In this document: positions 1-14,400 of the stretch, in pieces
Layout: every line of letters begins with the position of its first letter
Numbering within the stretch: the stretch's first letter is position 1
Source of the DNA: Mercurialis annua
Taxonomy: Eukaryota > Streptophyta > Magnoliopsida > Malpighiales > Euphorbiaceae
NCBI RefSeq assembly: GCF_937616625.2
Contig: NC_065576.1
Coordinates: 25,280,628-25,344,627 of the forward strand
DNA: 64,000 nt
Direction of reading: 5' to 3'
Translations under genes and position numbers: made by a program
Notes under the pieces: generated by a model
The model's database searches: none
What the model was told of the DNA's origin: nothing
What the model saw: the letters and a program-made list of their open reading frames with translations, nothing else

Positions 1-690
1 CTAGCGTCACTTTTCACGCACATTTTGCGTAGTATAACCTAACCATGCTTAGGAAATTGAAACGACGTGTTAGAAAGATTTGAGACGCGACATACTGATC
101 TAACGTCACTTTTCACGTACACTTTGCATGATATAACCTAACCATGATTATGTAATCGGAACAACGCGTTAAAGAGACTTGTGACGCGAGATAAGCATGG
201 TGATCGAAACGACATTTTAAAGAGACTTGAGACGAATCATACTAATCTAGCGTCACTTTTGCACACTTTGCGTATAGCACAACCTAACCATGCTTAGATA
301 ATCGAAACGACGCGTTAAAGAGAATTGAGACTGGACATACTAATCTAGCGTCACTTTTCACGCACACTTTACGTAATATAACCTAACCATGCTTAGGAAA
401 TTGAAACGACGCGTTAGAGAGACTTTAGACGCGACATACTGATTTAATGTCACTTTTAACGCAAACTTTGCATAATATAATCTAACCATGCATAGGTAAT
501 TGGAACAACGCGTTAAAGGACTTGTGACGCGAGATAAGCATGGTAATCAAAACAACGCTTTAAAGAGACTTGAGATGAATCATACTAATCTAGCGTCACT
601 TTTTTACACACACTTTGCGTAATATAACCTAACCATGCGTAGATAATCGAAACGACGCGTTAAAGAGACTTTAGATTGGACATACTATTC
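1..690 (-). repeat. Tandem duplication of a ~344-bp subunit
   Basis: CTAGCGTCACTTTTCACGC at 1 recurs at 345. It is followed in both copies by the same series: an AGGAAATTGAAACGACG monomer, an ACTGAT-type monomer, a short unit, and a monomer ending in the GAYGAATCATACTAA variant (231 and 573). The length fits three 99-bp monomers plus one 48-bp short unit. The copies have diverged by scattered substitutions. Confidence 0.75.
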
Positions 691-779
691 TTGCGTCACT
701 TTTCACGCACACTTTGCGTAATATAACCTAAACCTGCTTAGGTAATCGGAACGACGCGTTAGAGAGACTTGTGATGCGA

Positions 780-790
780 CCTAAGCATGG
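780..790. repeat. Flipped core in a short unit, left arm example
   Basis: CCTAAGCATGG here is in the opposite sense to the cores of neighbouring full monomers (CCATGCTTAGG). It is directly followed by TAATC of the next unit. It belongs to a short unit adding a net 48 bp. Equivalent left-arm cases lie at about 5388, 7845, 8813 and 10521. Confidence 0.8.
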
Positions 791-989
791 TAATCAAAAT
801 GATTCGTTAAAGAGACTTGAGACACGACATACTAATCTAGCATCACTTTTCACGCAAACTTTGCATAATATAACAACCTTGATTAGGTATCGGAACGACG
901 CATTAAAGAGCCTTGAGACCTGACATACTAATCTAGCGTCACCTTTCACGCACACCTTGCGTAATATAACGTAACCATGCTTAGGTAAT

Positions 990-2110
990 CGGAACGATGC
1001 GTTAAAGAGATTGGAGACGCGACATACTAATCTAGCATTACTTTTCTCGCACACTTTGCGCACTATAACCTAACCATTCTTGGGTAATCGGAACGACGCG
1101 TTAAAGAGACTTGATACGCGACATACTAATCTACTGTTACTTTTCACGCACGCTTTGCGTAATATAACCTAACCATTCTTAGGTAATCGGGATGACCCGT
1201 TAGAGAGACTTGTGACACGACATAAGCATGGTAATCAAAACGACGCGTTAAAGAGACTTGAGACGCGATATACTAATCTAGTGTCAATTTTCACGTACAC
1301 ATTGCATAATATAACCTAACCATGCTCAGGTAATTGGAACGACGAGTTAGATTGACCTAAGACGCGACATACTAATCTATTGTCATTTTTCACGCACACA
1401 TTGCGTAATATTACCTAACCATGCTTAAGTAATTGGAACGACGAGTTAAATGGACTTGAGACGTGACATACTAATCTATTGTCATTTTTCACGCACACTT
1501 TGGGTAATATAACCTAACCATGCTTAGGTAATCGGAACTATGCGTTAGAGAGATTTCTGACGCGACATAAGCATGGTAATCAAAAAGACGCGTTAAAAAG
1601 ACTTTAGACGCGCCATATTAATCTAGCGTCACTTTGTACGCACACTTTGCGTAATATAACGTAACCATGCTTAGGAAATCGGAATGACACGTTAGAGAGA
1701 CTTGAGACGCCCATACTAATCTAGTTTCAGTTTTCTCTCACACTTTGCATAATATAACCTGACCATGCTTAGGAAATCGGAATGACGCAGAAAAGAGCCT
1801 TGAGACGGGACATTCTAATCTAGCGTCACCTTTCACGCACACCTTGCGTAATATAACCTAACCATGCTTAGGTAATAGGAACGACACATTAAAGAGACTT
1901 GAGAGGCGACATACTAATCTATTGTTACTTTTCTCGCACATTTTGCATAATATAACCTAGCCATTCTTGGGTAATCGGAACGACGCGTTAAAGAGACTTG
2001 AGATGCGACATACTTATATAGCGTCACTTTCATGCACACTGTGCGTAATATAACCTAACCATGCTTAGGTAATCGGAACGATGCGTTAAAGAGATTTGAG
2101 ACGCTATATA
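990..2110 (-). repeat. Type A block, left arm
   Basis: Diagnostic variants are CATTCTTGGGTAATCGG (about 1075 and 1953), GTCATTTTTCACGCACAC (about 1381 and 1481) and GAGTTAAATGGACTTGAG (about 1444). These match, in reverse complement, the type A blocks near 15-18 kb, 31 kb, 48 kb and 62 kb. The boundary on the C side is marked by the GATCCTTTCACGC variant at 2121, whose counterpart sits at 30471 and 60066 on the right arm. Confidence 0.6.
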
Positions 2111-4985
2111 CTATTCTATTGATCCTTTCACGCACACTTTGCGTACTATAACCTAACCATGCTTAGGTAACCGGAACAACGGGTTAGAGTGACTTGTGAC
2201 GCGACATAAGCATGGTAATCGAAACGACGCGTTAATGTGACTTGAGACGCAACATACTAATCTAGTGTCACTTTAACGCGCACTGTGCGTAATATAACCT
2301 AACCATGCATAGGTAATTGGAACGACGCGTTAAAGACACTTGTGACGCGACTTACTTATATAGCGTCACTTTTCACGCGCACTTTACGTAATATAACATA
2401 ACCATTGTTAGGTAATCAGAACGACGCGTTAAAGAGACTTGTGACACGACATACTATTCTAGTGTCACTCTTTAACGCACACTGCGCATAATATAACCTA
2501 ACCATGCTTAGGTAATCGGAACGACGTGCTAAAGAGACTTGAGCAGCGACATACTAATCTGGCATCACTTTTCACGCACACTTGGCGTAACCTAACCATG
2601 CTTAGGTAATTAAAACGACGCGTTAAAGAGACTTGTGACGCGACATACTACTAATGTAGCATCACTTTTAACGCACACTTTGCGTTATATAATCTAACCA
2701 TGCATTGGGTAATCGAAACGATGCATTAAAGAGACTTGTGAAACGACATAATAATCTAGCGTCACTTTTAGCGCACACTTAGCGTAATATAACCTAACCA
2801 TGCTTAGGTAATCAGAACAACCCGTTAAAGAGACTTGAGACGCGACATACTAATCTAGCATCACTTTTAACGCACACTTTGCATAATATAACCGAACCAT
2901 GCTTAGGTAATCGAAACGACGCGTGAAAGAGACTTAAGACGCGATATACTTATATAGTGTCACTTTTAACGCACACTTTGCGTAATATAACCAAACAAAG
3001 CATAGGTAATTGGAACGACGCCTTAAAGAGACTTGTGACGCGACATACTTATATAGCGTCCCTTTTCACGCTCACTTTGCATAATATAACCTAACCATGC
3101 ATAGGTAATCGGTCGACGCGTTAATGAGACTTGTGACGCGATATACTAATCTAGCCTCACTTTTAACGCACACTTTACGTAATATAACCTAACCATGCTT
3201 TGGTAATCGGAACGACGCGTTAAAGAGACTTGTGTCGCGACTTACTTATATAGCGTCACTTTTCACGCACACTTTGCGTAATATAACCTAACCATGCTTA
3301 GGTAATCGGAACAACGCGTTAAAGAGACTTCTGACGCGACATTATATAGCGTCACTTTTCATGCAAACTTAGCGTAATATAACCAAAGCATAGGTAATCA
3401 GAACAACCCGTTAAAGAGACTTGAGACGCGACATACTAATCTAGCATCACTTTTAACGCACACTTTGCGTAATAACCGACCATGCTTATGTAATAGAAAC
3501 GACGCGTTAAAGAGACTTAAGACGCGACATACTTATATAGCGTCACTTTTAACGCACACTTTGTGTAATATAACCAAACAATGAATAGGTAATTGGAATG
3601 ACGCCTTAAAGAGACTTATGACGCGACATACTTATATAGCGTCCCTTTTCACGCTCACTTTGCATAATAAAACCTAACCATGCATAGGTAATCGGCCGAC
3701 GCGTTAATGAGACTTGTGACGCGACATTCTAATCTAGCCTCACTTTTAACCCACACTTTGCGTAATATAACCTAACCATGCTTTGGTAATCGGAACGACG
3801 CGTTAAAGAGACTTGTGTCGCGACATACTTATATAGCGTCACTTTTCACGCACACTTTGTGTAATATAACCTAACCATGCTTAGGTAATCGGAACAACGC
3901 GTTCAAGAGACTTGTGATGTGACATACTTATATAGCGTCACTTTTCAGGCAAATTTTGCGTAATATAACCAAACCATTGATAGTTAATCAGAACGATGCG
4001 TTAAAGAGACTTGTATCGCGACATATTAATCTAGCGTCATTTTTAACGCACACTTAGCATAATGTAACCTAACCAAGCTTAGATAATCGAAACGAAGCGT
4101 TAACGAGACTTGTGATGCGACATACTTATATAGCGTCACTTTTCACGCACACTTTATGTAAAATTACCCAACCACTGATAGGTAATCAGAACGACGAGTT
4201 AAAGGGACTTGTGACCCGAAATACTAATCTAGTGTCACTTTTAACGCACCCTTCGCGTAAAAAAACCTAACCATGCTTAGGTAATCGGAATGATGCAACA
4301 AAGAGACTTGAGACGCGACATACTAATCTAGTGACACTTTTAAAACACAGCGTTATATAACCTAACCATGCTTATGTAATCGGAACGACGCGTTAAAGAG
4401 ACTTGAGGCGCGACATACTAATCAAGCGTCACTTATAACGCATACTTTGCGTAATATAACCCATCCATGCTTAGGTAATCGGAACGACGTGTTAAAAAGA
4501 CTTGTGATGCGACATACTTATCTAGCGTCACTTTTCACACACACTTTATGTAATATAACCTAACCATTGTTAGGTCAGAACGATGCGTTAAAAAGACTTG
4601 TGACGCGACATACTAATCTAGTGTCACTTTTAATGTACACTTTGCATCATAAAACCTAACCACGCTTAGGTAATCTGAACGATGCGTTAAAAAGACTTGA
4701 GGCGCGACATACTAATCTAGCATTACTTTTCACGCACACTTTGCGTAATATAACATGATTAGGTAATCGGAATGACGCGTTAAAGAGACTTGTATCTAGC
4801 GTCACATTTAACGCACACTTTGCGTTAAAGAGACTTGAGACGCGACATACTAATCTAGCGTCACTTTTAACGCACACTTTGCGTAATATAACCGAATTAT
4901 ACGTAGGTAACCGCAACGACGCGTTAAAGTGACTTAAGACGCAATATACTTATATAGCGTCACTTTTAACGCACACTTTGCGTAA
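2110..4985 (-). repeat. Type C block, left arm
   Basis: Most monomers carry CTTATATAGCGTCAC in place of CTAATCTAGCGTCAC. The block is almost free of short units: one at about 2207, then none until about 5150. It contains a higher-order period of about 585 bp. A derived monomer lacking bases in the GGAACGACG stretch (GGTCGACGCG near 3112, GGCCGACGCG near 3698) is shared with type C blocks of the right arm. Confidence 0.7.
2813..3984 (-). repeat. Two tandem copies of a ~585-bp type C higher-order unit
   Basis: CAGAACAACCCGTT occurs at 2813 and 3399 (step 586). CTCACTTTGCATAATA occurs at 3071 and 3654 (step 583). Both copies share the same order of variant monomers, including the one with the small deletion before CGACGCGTTAATGAG. 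The right arm shows the same 586-bp step at 58571-59157. Confidence 0.8.
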
Positions 4986-7700
4986 TATAACCTAACCATG
5001 CTTAGGAAATTGAAACGACGCGTTAGAAAAATTTTAGACGTGACATACTGATTTAACGTCACTTTTCACGCAAACTTTGCGTAATATAACCTAAGCATGC
5101 ATAGGTAATCGGAACAACGCGTTAAAGAGACTTGTGACGCGAGATAAGCATGATAATCGAAACGACGCTTTAAAGAGACTTGAGACGAATCATACTAATC
5201 TAGCGTCACTTTTTACACACACTTAGCGTAATATAACCTAACCATGCTTAGATATTCAAACGACACGTTAAAGAGACTTGAGATTTGACATACTATTCTA
5301 GCATCACTTTTCAGGCACACTTTGCGTAATATAACCTAACCCTGCTTAGGTAATCGGAACGACGCGTTAGAGAGAAGTATGACGCGACCTAAGCATGGTA
5401 ATTGAAATGATGCGTTAAAGAGACTTGAGACACGACATACTAATCTTGTGTCACTTTTCACGCACACCTTGCGTAAAATAACCTAACAAGGATTAGGTAA
5501 TCAGAACGACGCGTTAGATAGACATAAGACGCGACATACTAATCTATTGTCTTTTTTCACACACAACCTAACCATGATTAAGTAATCGGAACGACGCGTA
5601 AATAGACTTGAGATGCGACATACTAATCTATTGTCATTTTTTATGCACACTTTGCGTAATATAACCTAACCATGCTTAGGTAATCGGAACAACGCGTAAA
5701 AGAGACTTGTGACGCGACATAAGCATGGTAATCGAAACGACGAATTAAAGAGACTTGAGACGCGTCATACTAATCTAGCGTCACTTTTTACGCACACTTT
5801 GCGTAATATAACCTAACCAGCTTAGGTAATCGGAACGACGCGTTAAAGAGACTTGAGACGCAACATACTATTCTAGCGTCACTTTTCACGCACAATTTGC
5901 GTAATATAACCTAGCCATGCTTAGGTAATCCGATCGACGCGTTAAACAGACTTGAGATCCGGTAAAATAATCTAGCGTCACTTTTGACACACGCTTTGTG
6001 TAAATAACCTAACCATGATTAGGTAATCGGAACGACGCGTTAAAGAGATTTGAGACGCGACATACTAATCTAGCGTCTCTTTTCACGCACCCTTTGCGTA
6101 ATATAACCTAACCATGCCTAGGTAATCGGAACGACGCGTTAAATAGACTTGAGATGCGACATAGTAAACTAGTCACTTTTCACGCACACTTTGCGTAATA
6201 TAACCTTGCCATGCTTAGGTAATCGTGACGATGCGCTAAAGAGACTTTAGACATGACATACTAATCTATTGTTACTTGACACGCACACTTTGCGTACTAT
6301 AACCTAACCATGCTTAAGGTAATCGGAACGACGCGTTAGAGAGACTTGTGACGAGACATAAGCATGGTAATCGAAACGACGCGTTAAACACAGTTGAGAA
6401 GCGACATACTAATCTAGCGTCACTTTTCACGTAAACTTTGCATAATATAACATCCATACTTAGGTAATCGGAACGACACATTAAAGAGCATTGAGACGGG
6501 ACATTCTAATCTAGGACCTTTCACGCACACCTTGCTTAATATAACCTAACCATGCTTACGTAATCGGAACGACGCGTTAAATAGACTTGAGATGCGACAT
6601 AATAATCTAGCATTACTTCTCTCGCATACTTTGCGTAATATAACCTAACCATTCTTGGATAATCGGAACGATGCGTTAAAGAGACTTGAGACGCGACATA
6701 CTAATCTAGCGTCACTTTTCACGCACAATTTGCGTAATATAACCTAGCCATGCTTAGGTAATCCGATCGACGCGTTAAACAGACTTGAGACCCGGCATAC
6801 TAATCTAGCGTCACTTTTGACACACGCTTTGTATAAATAACCTAACCATGCTTAGGTAATCGGAACGACGCGTTAAAGAGATTTGAGACGCGACATACTA
6901 ATCTAGTCACTTTTCACGCACACTTTGCGTCATAAAACCTAACCATGCTTGGGTAATCGTAACGACGCGTTAAAGAGACTTCAGACGCGACATACTAATT
7001 TATTGTTACTTTTCACGCACACTTTGCGTAATATAACCTAACCATATGCTAAGGTAATCAGAACGACGAGTTAGATAGACTTAAGTCGCGACATACTAAT
7101 CTATTGTCATTTTTCACGCAAACTTTGCATAATATAACCTAACCATGCTTAAGTAATTGGAACGACTCTTTAAATGGACTTGAGTCGCAACATACTAATC
7201 TATTGTCATTTTTCACGCACACTTTGGTAATCGGAACGACGCGTTAGAGAGACTTGTGATGCGACATAAGCATGGTAATTAAAACGACGCGTTAAAAAGA
7301 CTTGAGACGCGCCATATTAATCTAGCGTCACCTTTTACGCACACTTTGCGTAATATAACCTAACCATGCTTAGGAAATCGGAACGACGCGTTAGAGAGTC
7401 TTGAGACGCGACATACTATACTCTAGTGTCACTTTTCACGCACACTTTACATAATATAACCTAACCATGCTTAGGAAATTGAAACGACGCGTTAGAGAGA
7501 CATTAGACGCGACATACTGATTTAACGTCACTTTTCACGCAAACTTTGCGTAATATAACCCAACCATGCATAGGTAATCGGAACAACGCGTTAAAGAGAC
7601 TTGTGGCGCGAGATAAGCTTGGTAATCGAAACGACGCTTTAAAGAGACTTGAGACGAATCATACTAACACACACTTTGCGTAATATAACCTAACCATGCT

Positions 7701-9638
7701 TAGATAATCGAAACGACGCGTTAAAGAGACTTGAGATTGGACATACTATTCTAGCGTTACTTTTCACGCACACTTTGCGTAATATAACCTAACCCTGCTT
7801 AGGTATACGGAACGACGCGTTAGAGAGACGTGCGACGCGACCTAAGCATGGTAATCGAAATAATGCGTTAAAGAGACTTGAGACACGACATACTAATCTA
7901 GCGTCACTTTTCACGCACACCTTGCGTAAAATAACCTAACAAGGCTTAGGTAATCAGAACGACGCGTTAGATAGACTTAAGACGCGACATACATATCAAT
8001 TGTCTTTTTTCACGCACAACCTTACCATGCTTAAGTGATCTGAACGACGCGTAAATAGACTTCAGATGCGACATACTAATCTATTGTCATTTTTTACGCA
8101 CACTTTGCGTAATATAGCCTAACCATGCTTAGGTAATCGGAACAACGCGTTAAAGAGACTTGTGATGCGACATAAGCATGGTAATCGAAACAACGCGTTA
8201 AAGAGACTTGAGACGCGCCATACTAATCTAGCCTCACTTTTTACACACACTTTGAGTAATATAACCTAACTATGCTTAGGTAATCGGAACGACGCGTTAA
8301 AGAGACTTAAGACGCGACATACTAATCTAGCATCACTTTTCACGCACACTTTGTGTAATATAACCTAGCCATGCTTAAGTAATCTGATCGACACGTTAAA
8401 CAAACTTGAGAGGCGGCATAATAATATAGCGCCACTTTTGACACACGCTTTGCGTAAATAACCTAACCATGCTTAGGTAATCGGAACAACGCGTTAAAGA
8501 GATTTGAGACGCGACATACTAATCTAGCGTCACTTTTCACGCACCCTTTGCGTAATATAACCTAACCGTGCTTAGGTAATCGGAACGACGCGTTCAATAG
8601 ACTTGAGATGTGACATACTAATCTAGTCACTTTTCACGCACACTTTGGGTAATATAACCTAACCATGCTTAGATAATCGAAACGACGCGTTAAAGAGACT
8701 TGAGATTGGACATACTATTCTAGCGTTACTTTTCACGCACACTTTGCGTAATATAACCTAACCCTGCTTAGGTATACGGAACGACGCGTTAGAGAGACGT
8801 GCGACGCGACCTAAGCATGGTAATCGAAATAATGCGTTAAAGAGACTTGAGACACGACATACTAATCTAGCGTCACTTTTCACGCACACCTTGCGTAAAA
8901 TAACCTAACAAGGCTTAGGTAATCAAAACGACGTGTTAGATAGACTTAAGACGCGACATACATATCAATTGTCTTTTTTCACGCACAACCTAACCATGCT
9001 TAAGTAATCTGAACGACGCGTAAATAGACTTGAGATGCGACATACTAATCTATTGTCATTTTTTTATGCACACTTTGCGTAATATAGCCTAACCATGCTT
9101 AGGTAATCGGAATAACGCGTTAAAGAGACTTGTGACGCGAAATAAGCATGATAATCGAAATGACGCGTTAAAGAGACTTGAGACGCGCCATACTAATCTA
9201 TTGTCACTTTTTAAGCACACTTTGGGTAATATAACCTAACCATGCTTATGTAATTGGAACGACGCGTTAAAGAGACCTAAGACACGACATACTAATCTAG
9301 CGTCACTTTTGACGCACACTTTGTGTAATATAACCTAGCCATGCTTAGGTAATCCGATTGACACGTTAACGGACTTGAGACACGACATAATAATCTAGGG
9401 TCACTTTTGACACACGCTTTGCGTAAATAACCTAACCATGCTTAGGTAATCAGAACAACGCGTTAAAGAGATTTGAGACGCGACATACTAATCTAGCGTC
9501 ACTTTTCACGCACCCTTTGCGTAATATAACCTAACCATGCTTAGGTAATCGGAACGACGCGTTCAATAGACTTGAGATGCGACATACTAATCTAGTCACT
9601 TTTCATGCACACTTTGCGTAATATAACCTAACCATGCT
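7701..9638 (-). repeat. Tandem duplication, 969-bp unit
   Basis: TAGATAATCGAAACGACGCG occurs at 7701 and 8670, and CACGCACAACCT (with one difference) at 8021 and 8990. Both steps are 969. Rare variants are shared in order: CCTGCTTAGGTATACGGAAC, GAGAGACGTGCGACGCGACC, AAATAATGCG and ACATACATATCAATTGTC. The next related marker at 10384 lacks the first copy, so the 969-bp segment was duplicated inside a 2.7-kb unit. Confidence 0.85.
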
Positions 9639-10045
9639 TCGGTAATCGTAACGACGCGTTAAACAGACTTCAGACGCGACATACTAATCTATTGTTACTT
9701 TTCACGCACACTTTGCGTAATATAACCTAACCATGCTAAGGTAATCGGAACGACGAGTTAGATAGACTTAAGTCGCGACATACTAATCTATTGTAATTTT
9801 TTCCCCAAACTTTGCGTAATATAACCTAACCATGCTTAAGTAATTGGAACGATTCTTTAAATGGACTTGAGTCGCAACATACTAATTTATTGTCATTTTT
9901 CACGCACACTTTGGTAATCGGAACGACGCGTTAGAGAGACTTGTGATGCGACATAAGCATGGTAACCGAAACGACGCGTTAAAAAGACTTGAGACGCGCC
10001 ATATTTATCTACCGTCACTTTTTACGCACACTTTGCGTAATATAA

Positions 10046-10061
10046 CCTAACCATGGTTAGG
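10046..10061. repeat. Perfect 16-bp palindrome version of the core
   Basis: CCTAACCATGGTTAGG is fully self-complementary, whereas the usual core has one mismatched pair flanking the central CATG. The single change makes the dyad perfect. Confidence 0.85.
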
Positions 10062-11419
10062 AAATTGGAACGACGCGTTAGAGAGACTTGAGACGCGACA
10101 TATACTCTAGTGTCACTTTTCACACACACTTTACGTAATATAACCTAACAATGCTTAGGAAATTGAAACGACGCGTTAGAGAGACATTAGACGCGACATA
10201 CTGATTTAACATCACTTTTCACGCAAACTTTGCGTAATATAACCTAACCATGCATAGGTAATCGGAACAAGCGTTAAAGAGACTTGTGACGCGAGATAAG
10301 CATGGTAATCGAAACGACGCTTTAAAGAGACTTGAGACGAATCATACTAACACACACTTTACGTAATATAACCTAACCATGCATAGATAATCGAAACGAC
10401 GCGTTAAAGAGACTTGAGATTGGACATACTATTCTAGCGTCACTTTTCATGCACACTTTGGGTAATATAACCTAACCCTGCTTAGGTACACGGGACGACG
10501 CGTTACAGACGTGTGACGCGACCTAAGCATGGTCATCGAAATGATGCGTTACAGAGACTTGAGACACGACATACTAATCTAGTGTCACTTTTCACGCACA
10601 CCTTGTGTAAAATAACCTAACAAGGCTTAGGTAATCAGAACAACGCGTTAGATTGTCTTAAGACACGACATACTTATCTATTTTCTTTTTTAACGCACAA
10701 CCTAACCATGCTTAAGTAATCTGGACGACGCGTAAATAGACTTGAGATGTGACATACTTATCTGTTGTCATTTTTTATGCACACTTTGCATAATATAACC
10801 AAACCGTGCTTAGGTAATCGGAACAACGCGTTGAAGAGACTTGTGACGCGACATAAGCATGGTAATCGAAACGACGCGTTAAAGAGACTTGAGACACGCC
10901 ATACTAATCTAGCGTCACTTTTTACGCACACTTTTCGTAATATAACCTAATCATGCTTAGGTAATCGGAACGACGCGTTAAAGAGACTTGAGACGCGACA
11001 TACTAATCTAGCGTCACTTTTCACGCCCAATTTGCGTAATATAACCTAGCCATGCTTAGGTAATACGATCGACGCGTTAAACAGACTTGAGACCCGGCAT
11101 AATAATCTAGCGTCACTTTTGACACACGCTTTGTGTAAATAACCTAACCATGCTTAGGTAATCGGAACGACGCGTTAAAGAGATTTGAGACGCGACATAC
11201 TAATCTAGCGTCTCTTTTCACGCACCCTTTGCGTAATATAACCTAACCATGCTTAGGTAATCGGAACGACGCGTTAAATAGACTTGAGATGCGACATACT
11301 AAGCTAGTCACTTTTCACGCACACTTTGCGTAATATAACCTAACCATGCTTAAGTAATCGTAACAATGCGCTAAAGAGACTTGAGACGGAACATACTAAT
11401 CTAGCGTCACTTTTTCACA

Positions 11420-14400
11420 CACTTTGTGTAATATAACCTAACCATGCTTAGGTAATCGGAACGACGCGTTAGAGAGACTTGTGACGCGACTTACTAATCT
11501 AGCGTCACTTTTCACGCACACTTTGCGTAATATAACCTAACCATGCTTAGGTTATCGGAACGACGAGTTAAAGTGACTTAAGACGCGACATACTAATCTA
11601 GCGTCACTTTTCACGCACACTTTGCGTAATATAACCTAACTATGCTTAGGTAATCGGAACGACGCGTTAAAGAGACTTGAGACGCGACGTACTAATCTGG
11701 CATCACTTTTCACGCACACTTTGCGTAATATAACCTAACCATGCTTAGGTAATCGGAACGACGCGTTAAAGAGACTTGAGACGCGACATACTAATCTGGC
11801 ATCACTTTTCACGCACTTTGCGTAATACAACCTAACCATGCTTGGGTTATCAGAACGATGCGTTAAAGTGACTTGAGACGAGACATACTAATCAAGCGTC
11901 ACTTTTCATGCACACTTTGCGTATAAAAACCTAACCATGCTTGGGTAATCAGAACGACGCATTAAAGAGACTTGAGACAGGACATAATAATCTAGCATCA
12001 CTTTTCACCTACAATTTTCTTAATATAACCTAACCATGCTTAGGTAAACGGAATGACTCTTTAAAAACACTTGTGACGCGACATACTAATCTAGCGGCAC
12101 TTTTAACGCACACTTTGTGTATTGTAACATAACCATGCTTAGGTAATTGGAACGTTGCGTTAAAGAGACTTAAGACGCGACTTACTAATCTATTGTCACT
12201 TTTCACGCTAACTTTGCATAATATAACCTAACCATGCTTAGGTAATCGGAATGACGCGTTAGAGAGACTTGTGACGTAACATACTAATCTAGCGTCACTT
12301 TTCACGTACACTTTGCGTAATATTAGATAACCATGCTCATAGGTAATCAGAACAACGCGTTAGAGAGAGACTTGTAACGCGACACAAGCATGGAAATCGA
12401 AATAACGCGTTAAAGAGACTTGAGATGCGACATACTAATATAGCGTCACTTTTCACGACACTTTGCGTAATATAACCTAACCATGCTTAGGTAATCGGAA
12501 CGACGCGTTAAAGAGACTTGTGATATGACATACTAATCTAGCGGCACTTTTAACGCACACTTTGCATAATATAACCTAACCATGCTTAGGTAATCGGAAC
12601 AACGCGTTAAAGAGACTTGAGACGCGGCTTACTAATCTAGCGTCACTTTTCACGCACACTTTTGATTATATAACCTAACCATGCTTAGGTAATCGGTATA
12701 ACGCGTTAAAGAGACATGAGACACGACTTACTAATCTAGCGTCACATTTCAAGCAGACTTTTCGTTATATGACCTAACTATGCTTAGGATATTGGAACGA
12801 CGCGTTAAAGAGACTTGAGACGCTACATACTACTCTAGCGTCACTTTTCACGCATACTTTGCGTAACATAACCTAACCATACTTAGGTATTCAGAATGAC
12901 GCGTCAGAGAGACTTGTTAGGCGACATTCTAATCTAGCGTCACTTTTCACACACACTTTGCGTAATATAACCTAACCATTCTTAGGTAATCGGAACGACG
13001 CGTTAAAGAGACTCTAGACGCGACATACTAATCTAGCGTCACTATTCATGCACTCTTTGCGTAATAAAACCTAACCATGCTTAGGTAATCGGAACGACAC
13101 GTTAGAGAGACTTGTGACGCGACTTACTAATCTAGCGTCACTTTTCACGCACACCTTGCGTAATATAACCTAACCATGCTTAGGTAATCGGAACGACACT
13201 TTAGAGAGACTTTTGATGCAACATACAAATCTAGCGGCACTTATATCGCACACATTGCGTAATATATAACCATGCTTAGGTAATTGTACCGACGCGTTAG
13301 AGAGACTTTTGACGCGACATAAGCATATGACAATCAAAACGACGCGTTATAGAGACTTGAGACGCGCCATACTAATCTAGCGTCGCTTTTCACGTACACT
13401 TTGCGTAATATAACCTAACCATGCTTAGATACAGTTAACGACGCGTTAAAGAGACTTGAGACGCGACATACTAATCTAGCGTCCCTTTTCACGCACACTT
13501 TGCATAATATAATCCAATAATGCTTAGTTAATAGAAACGACGCGTTAAAGAGACTTGAGACGCGTTATAATAGTCTAGCGTCACTTTTCACGCACATTTT
13601 GCGTAAAATAACCTAACCATGCATAGGTAATCGGAACGACGCGTTAAATAGACTTGAGACGCGACATACTAGTCTAGCGTAACTTTTCACGCACACATTG
13701 CGTAATTTAAACTAACCATGCTTAGGTAATCGGAACGACGAGTTAAAGGGACTTGTGACAAGTCATACTAATCGAGCGGCACTTTCAACGCACACTTTGC
13801 TTAATATTACATAACCATGCTTAGGTAATCGGAACAACGCGTTAAAGAGACTCGAGACGTGACTTACTAACCTAGTGTCACTTTTCACGCACTATTTGCG
13901 TATTATATCCTAACCATGCTTAGGTAATTAGAACGCACGTTAGAGAGACTTGTGACGCAACATACTAATCTAGCATCAATTTTTACGCACACTTTCCGTA
14001 ATATAACCGAACAATGCTTAGGTAATAAGAACGACGCATTAGAAAGACTTGTGACACGACATAAGGATGGTAATCGAAACGACGCGTTAAAGAGACTTAA
14101 GACGCGCCTTACTAATCTACCGTCACTTTTACCCAAATTTTGCGTAATATAACATAACCATGCTCAGATAATCTGAACGATGCGTTAAATAGACTTGAGA
14201 GGCGACATACAAATCTAGCGTAACTTTTCACGCACAGTTTGCGTAATATAACTAAACCATGCTTAGGCAATCGAAAGAACGCGTTAAAGAGACTTGAGGC
14301 GTGACATACTTATCTAGCGTCAGTTTTCACGCACACTTTGCATAATATAACTAAACCATCCCTAGGTAATTGGAACGACGTGTTAAAGATACTTGAGACG

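Larger units (their letters stand above)
1..990 (-). repeat. Type B block, left edge of window
   Basis: Type B is recognised by GACGAATCATACTAA (position 231, with a variant at 573) and by short units such as the one with CCTAAGCATGG at 780-790. The block continues beyond the window start. It includes a local duplication of about 344 bp. The boundary with the next block is gradual. Confidence 0.6.
4985..11420 (-). repeat. Type B block, left arm, with ~2.5-2.7 kb higher-order repeats
   Basis: GACGAATCATACTAA recurs at 5183, 7652 and 10336, giving steps of 2469 and 2684. Each unit repeats an ordered series of variants, including CGATCGACGCGTTAAACAG (near 5932, 6766 and 11067) and CACACGCTTTGYGTAAATAACC. 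Short units occur about once per 460 bp. This is the inverted counterpart of the type B blocks at 18-27 kb and 49-55 kb. Confidence 0.7.
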
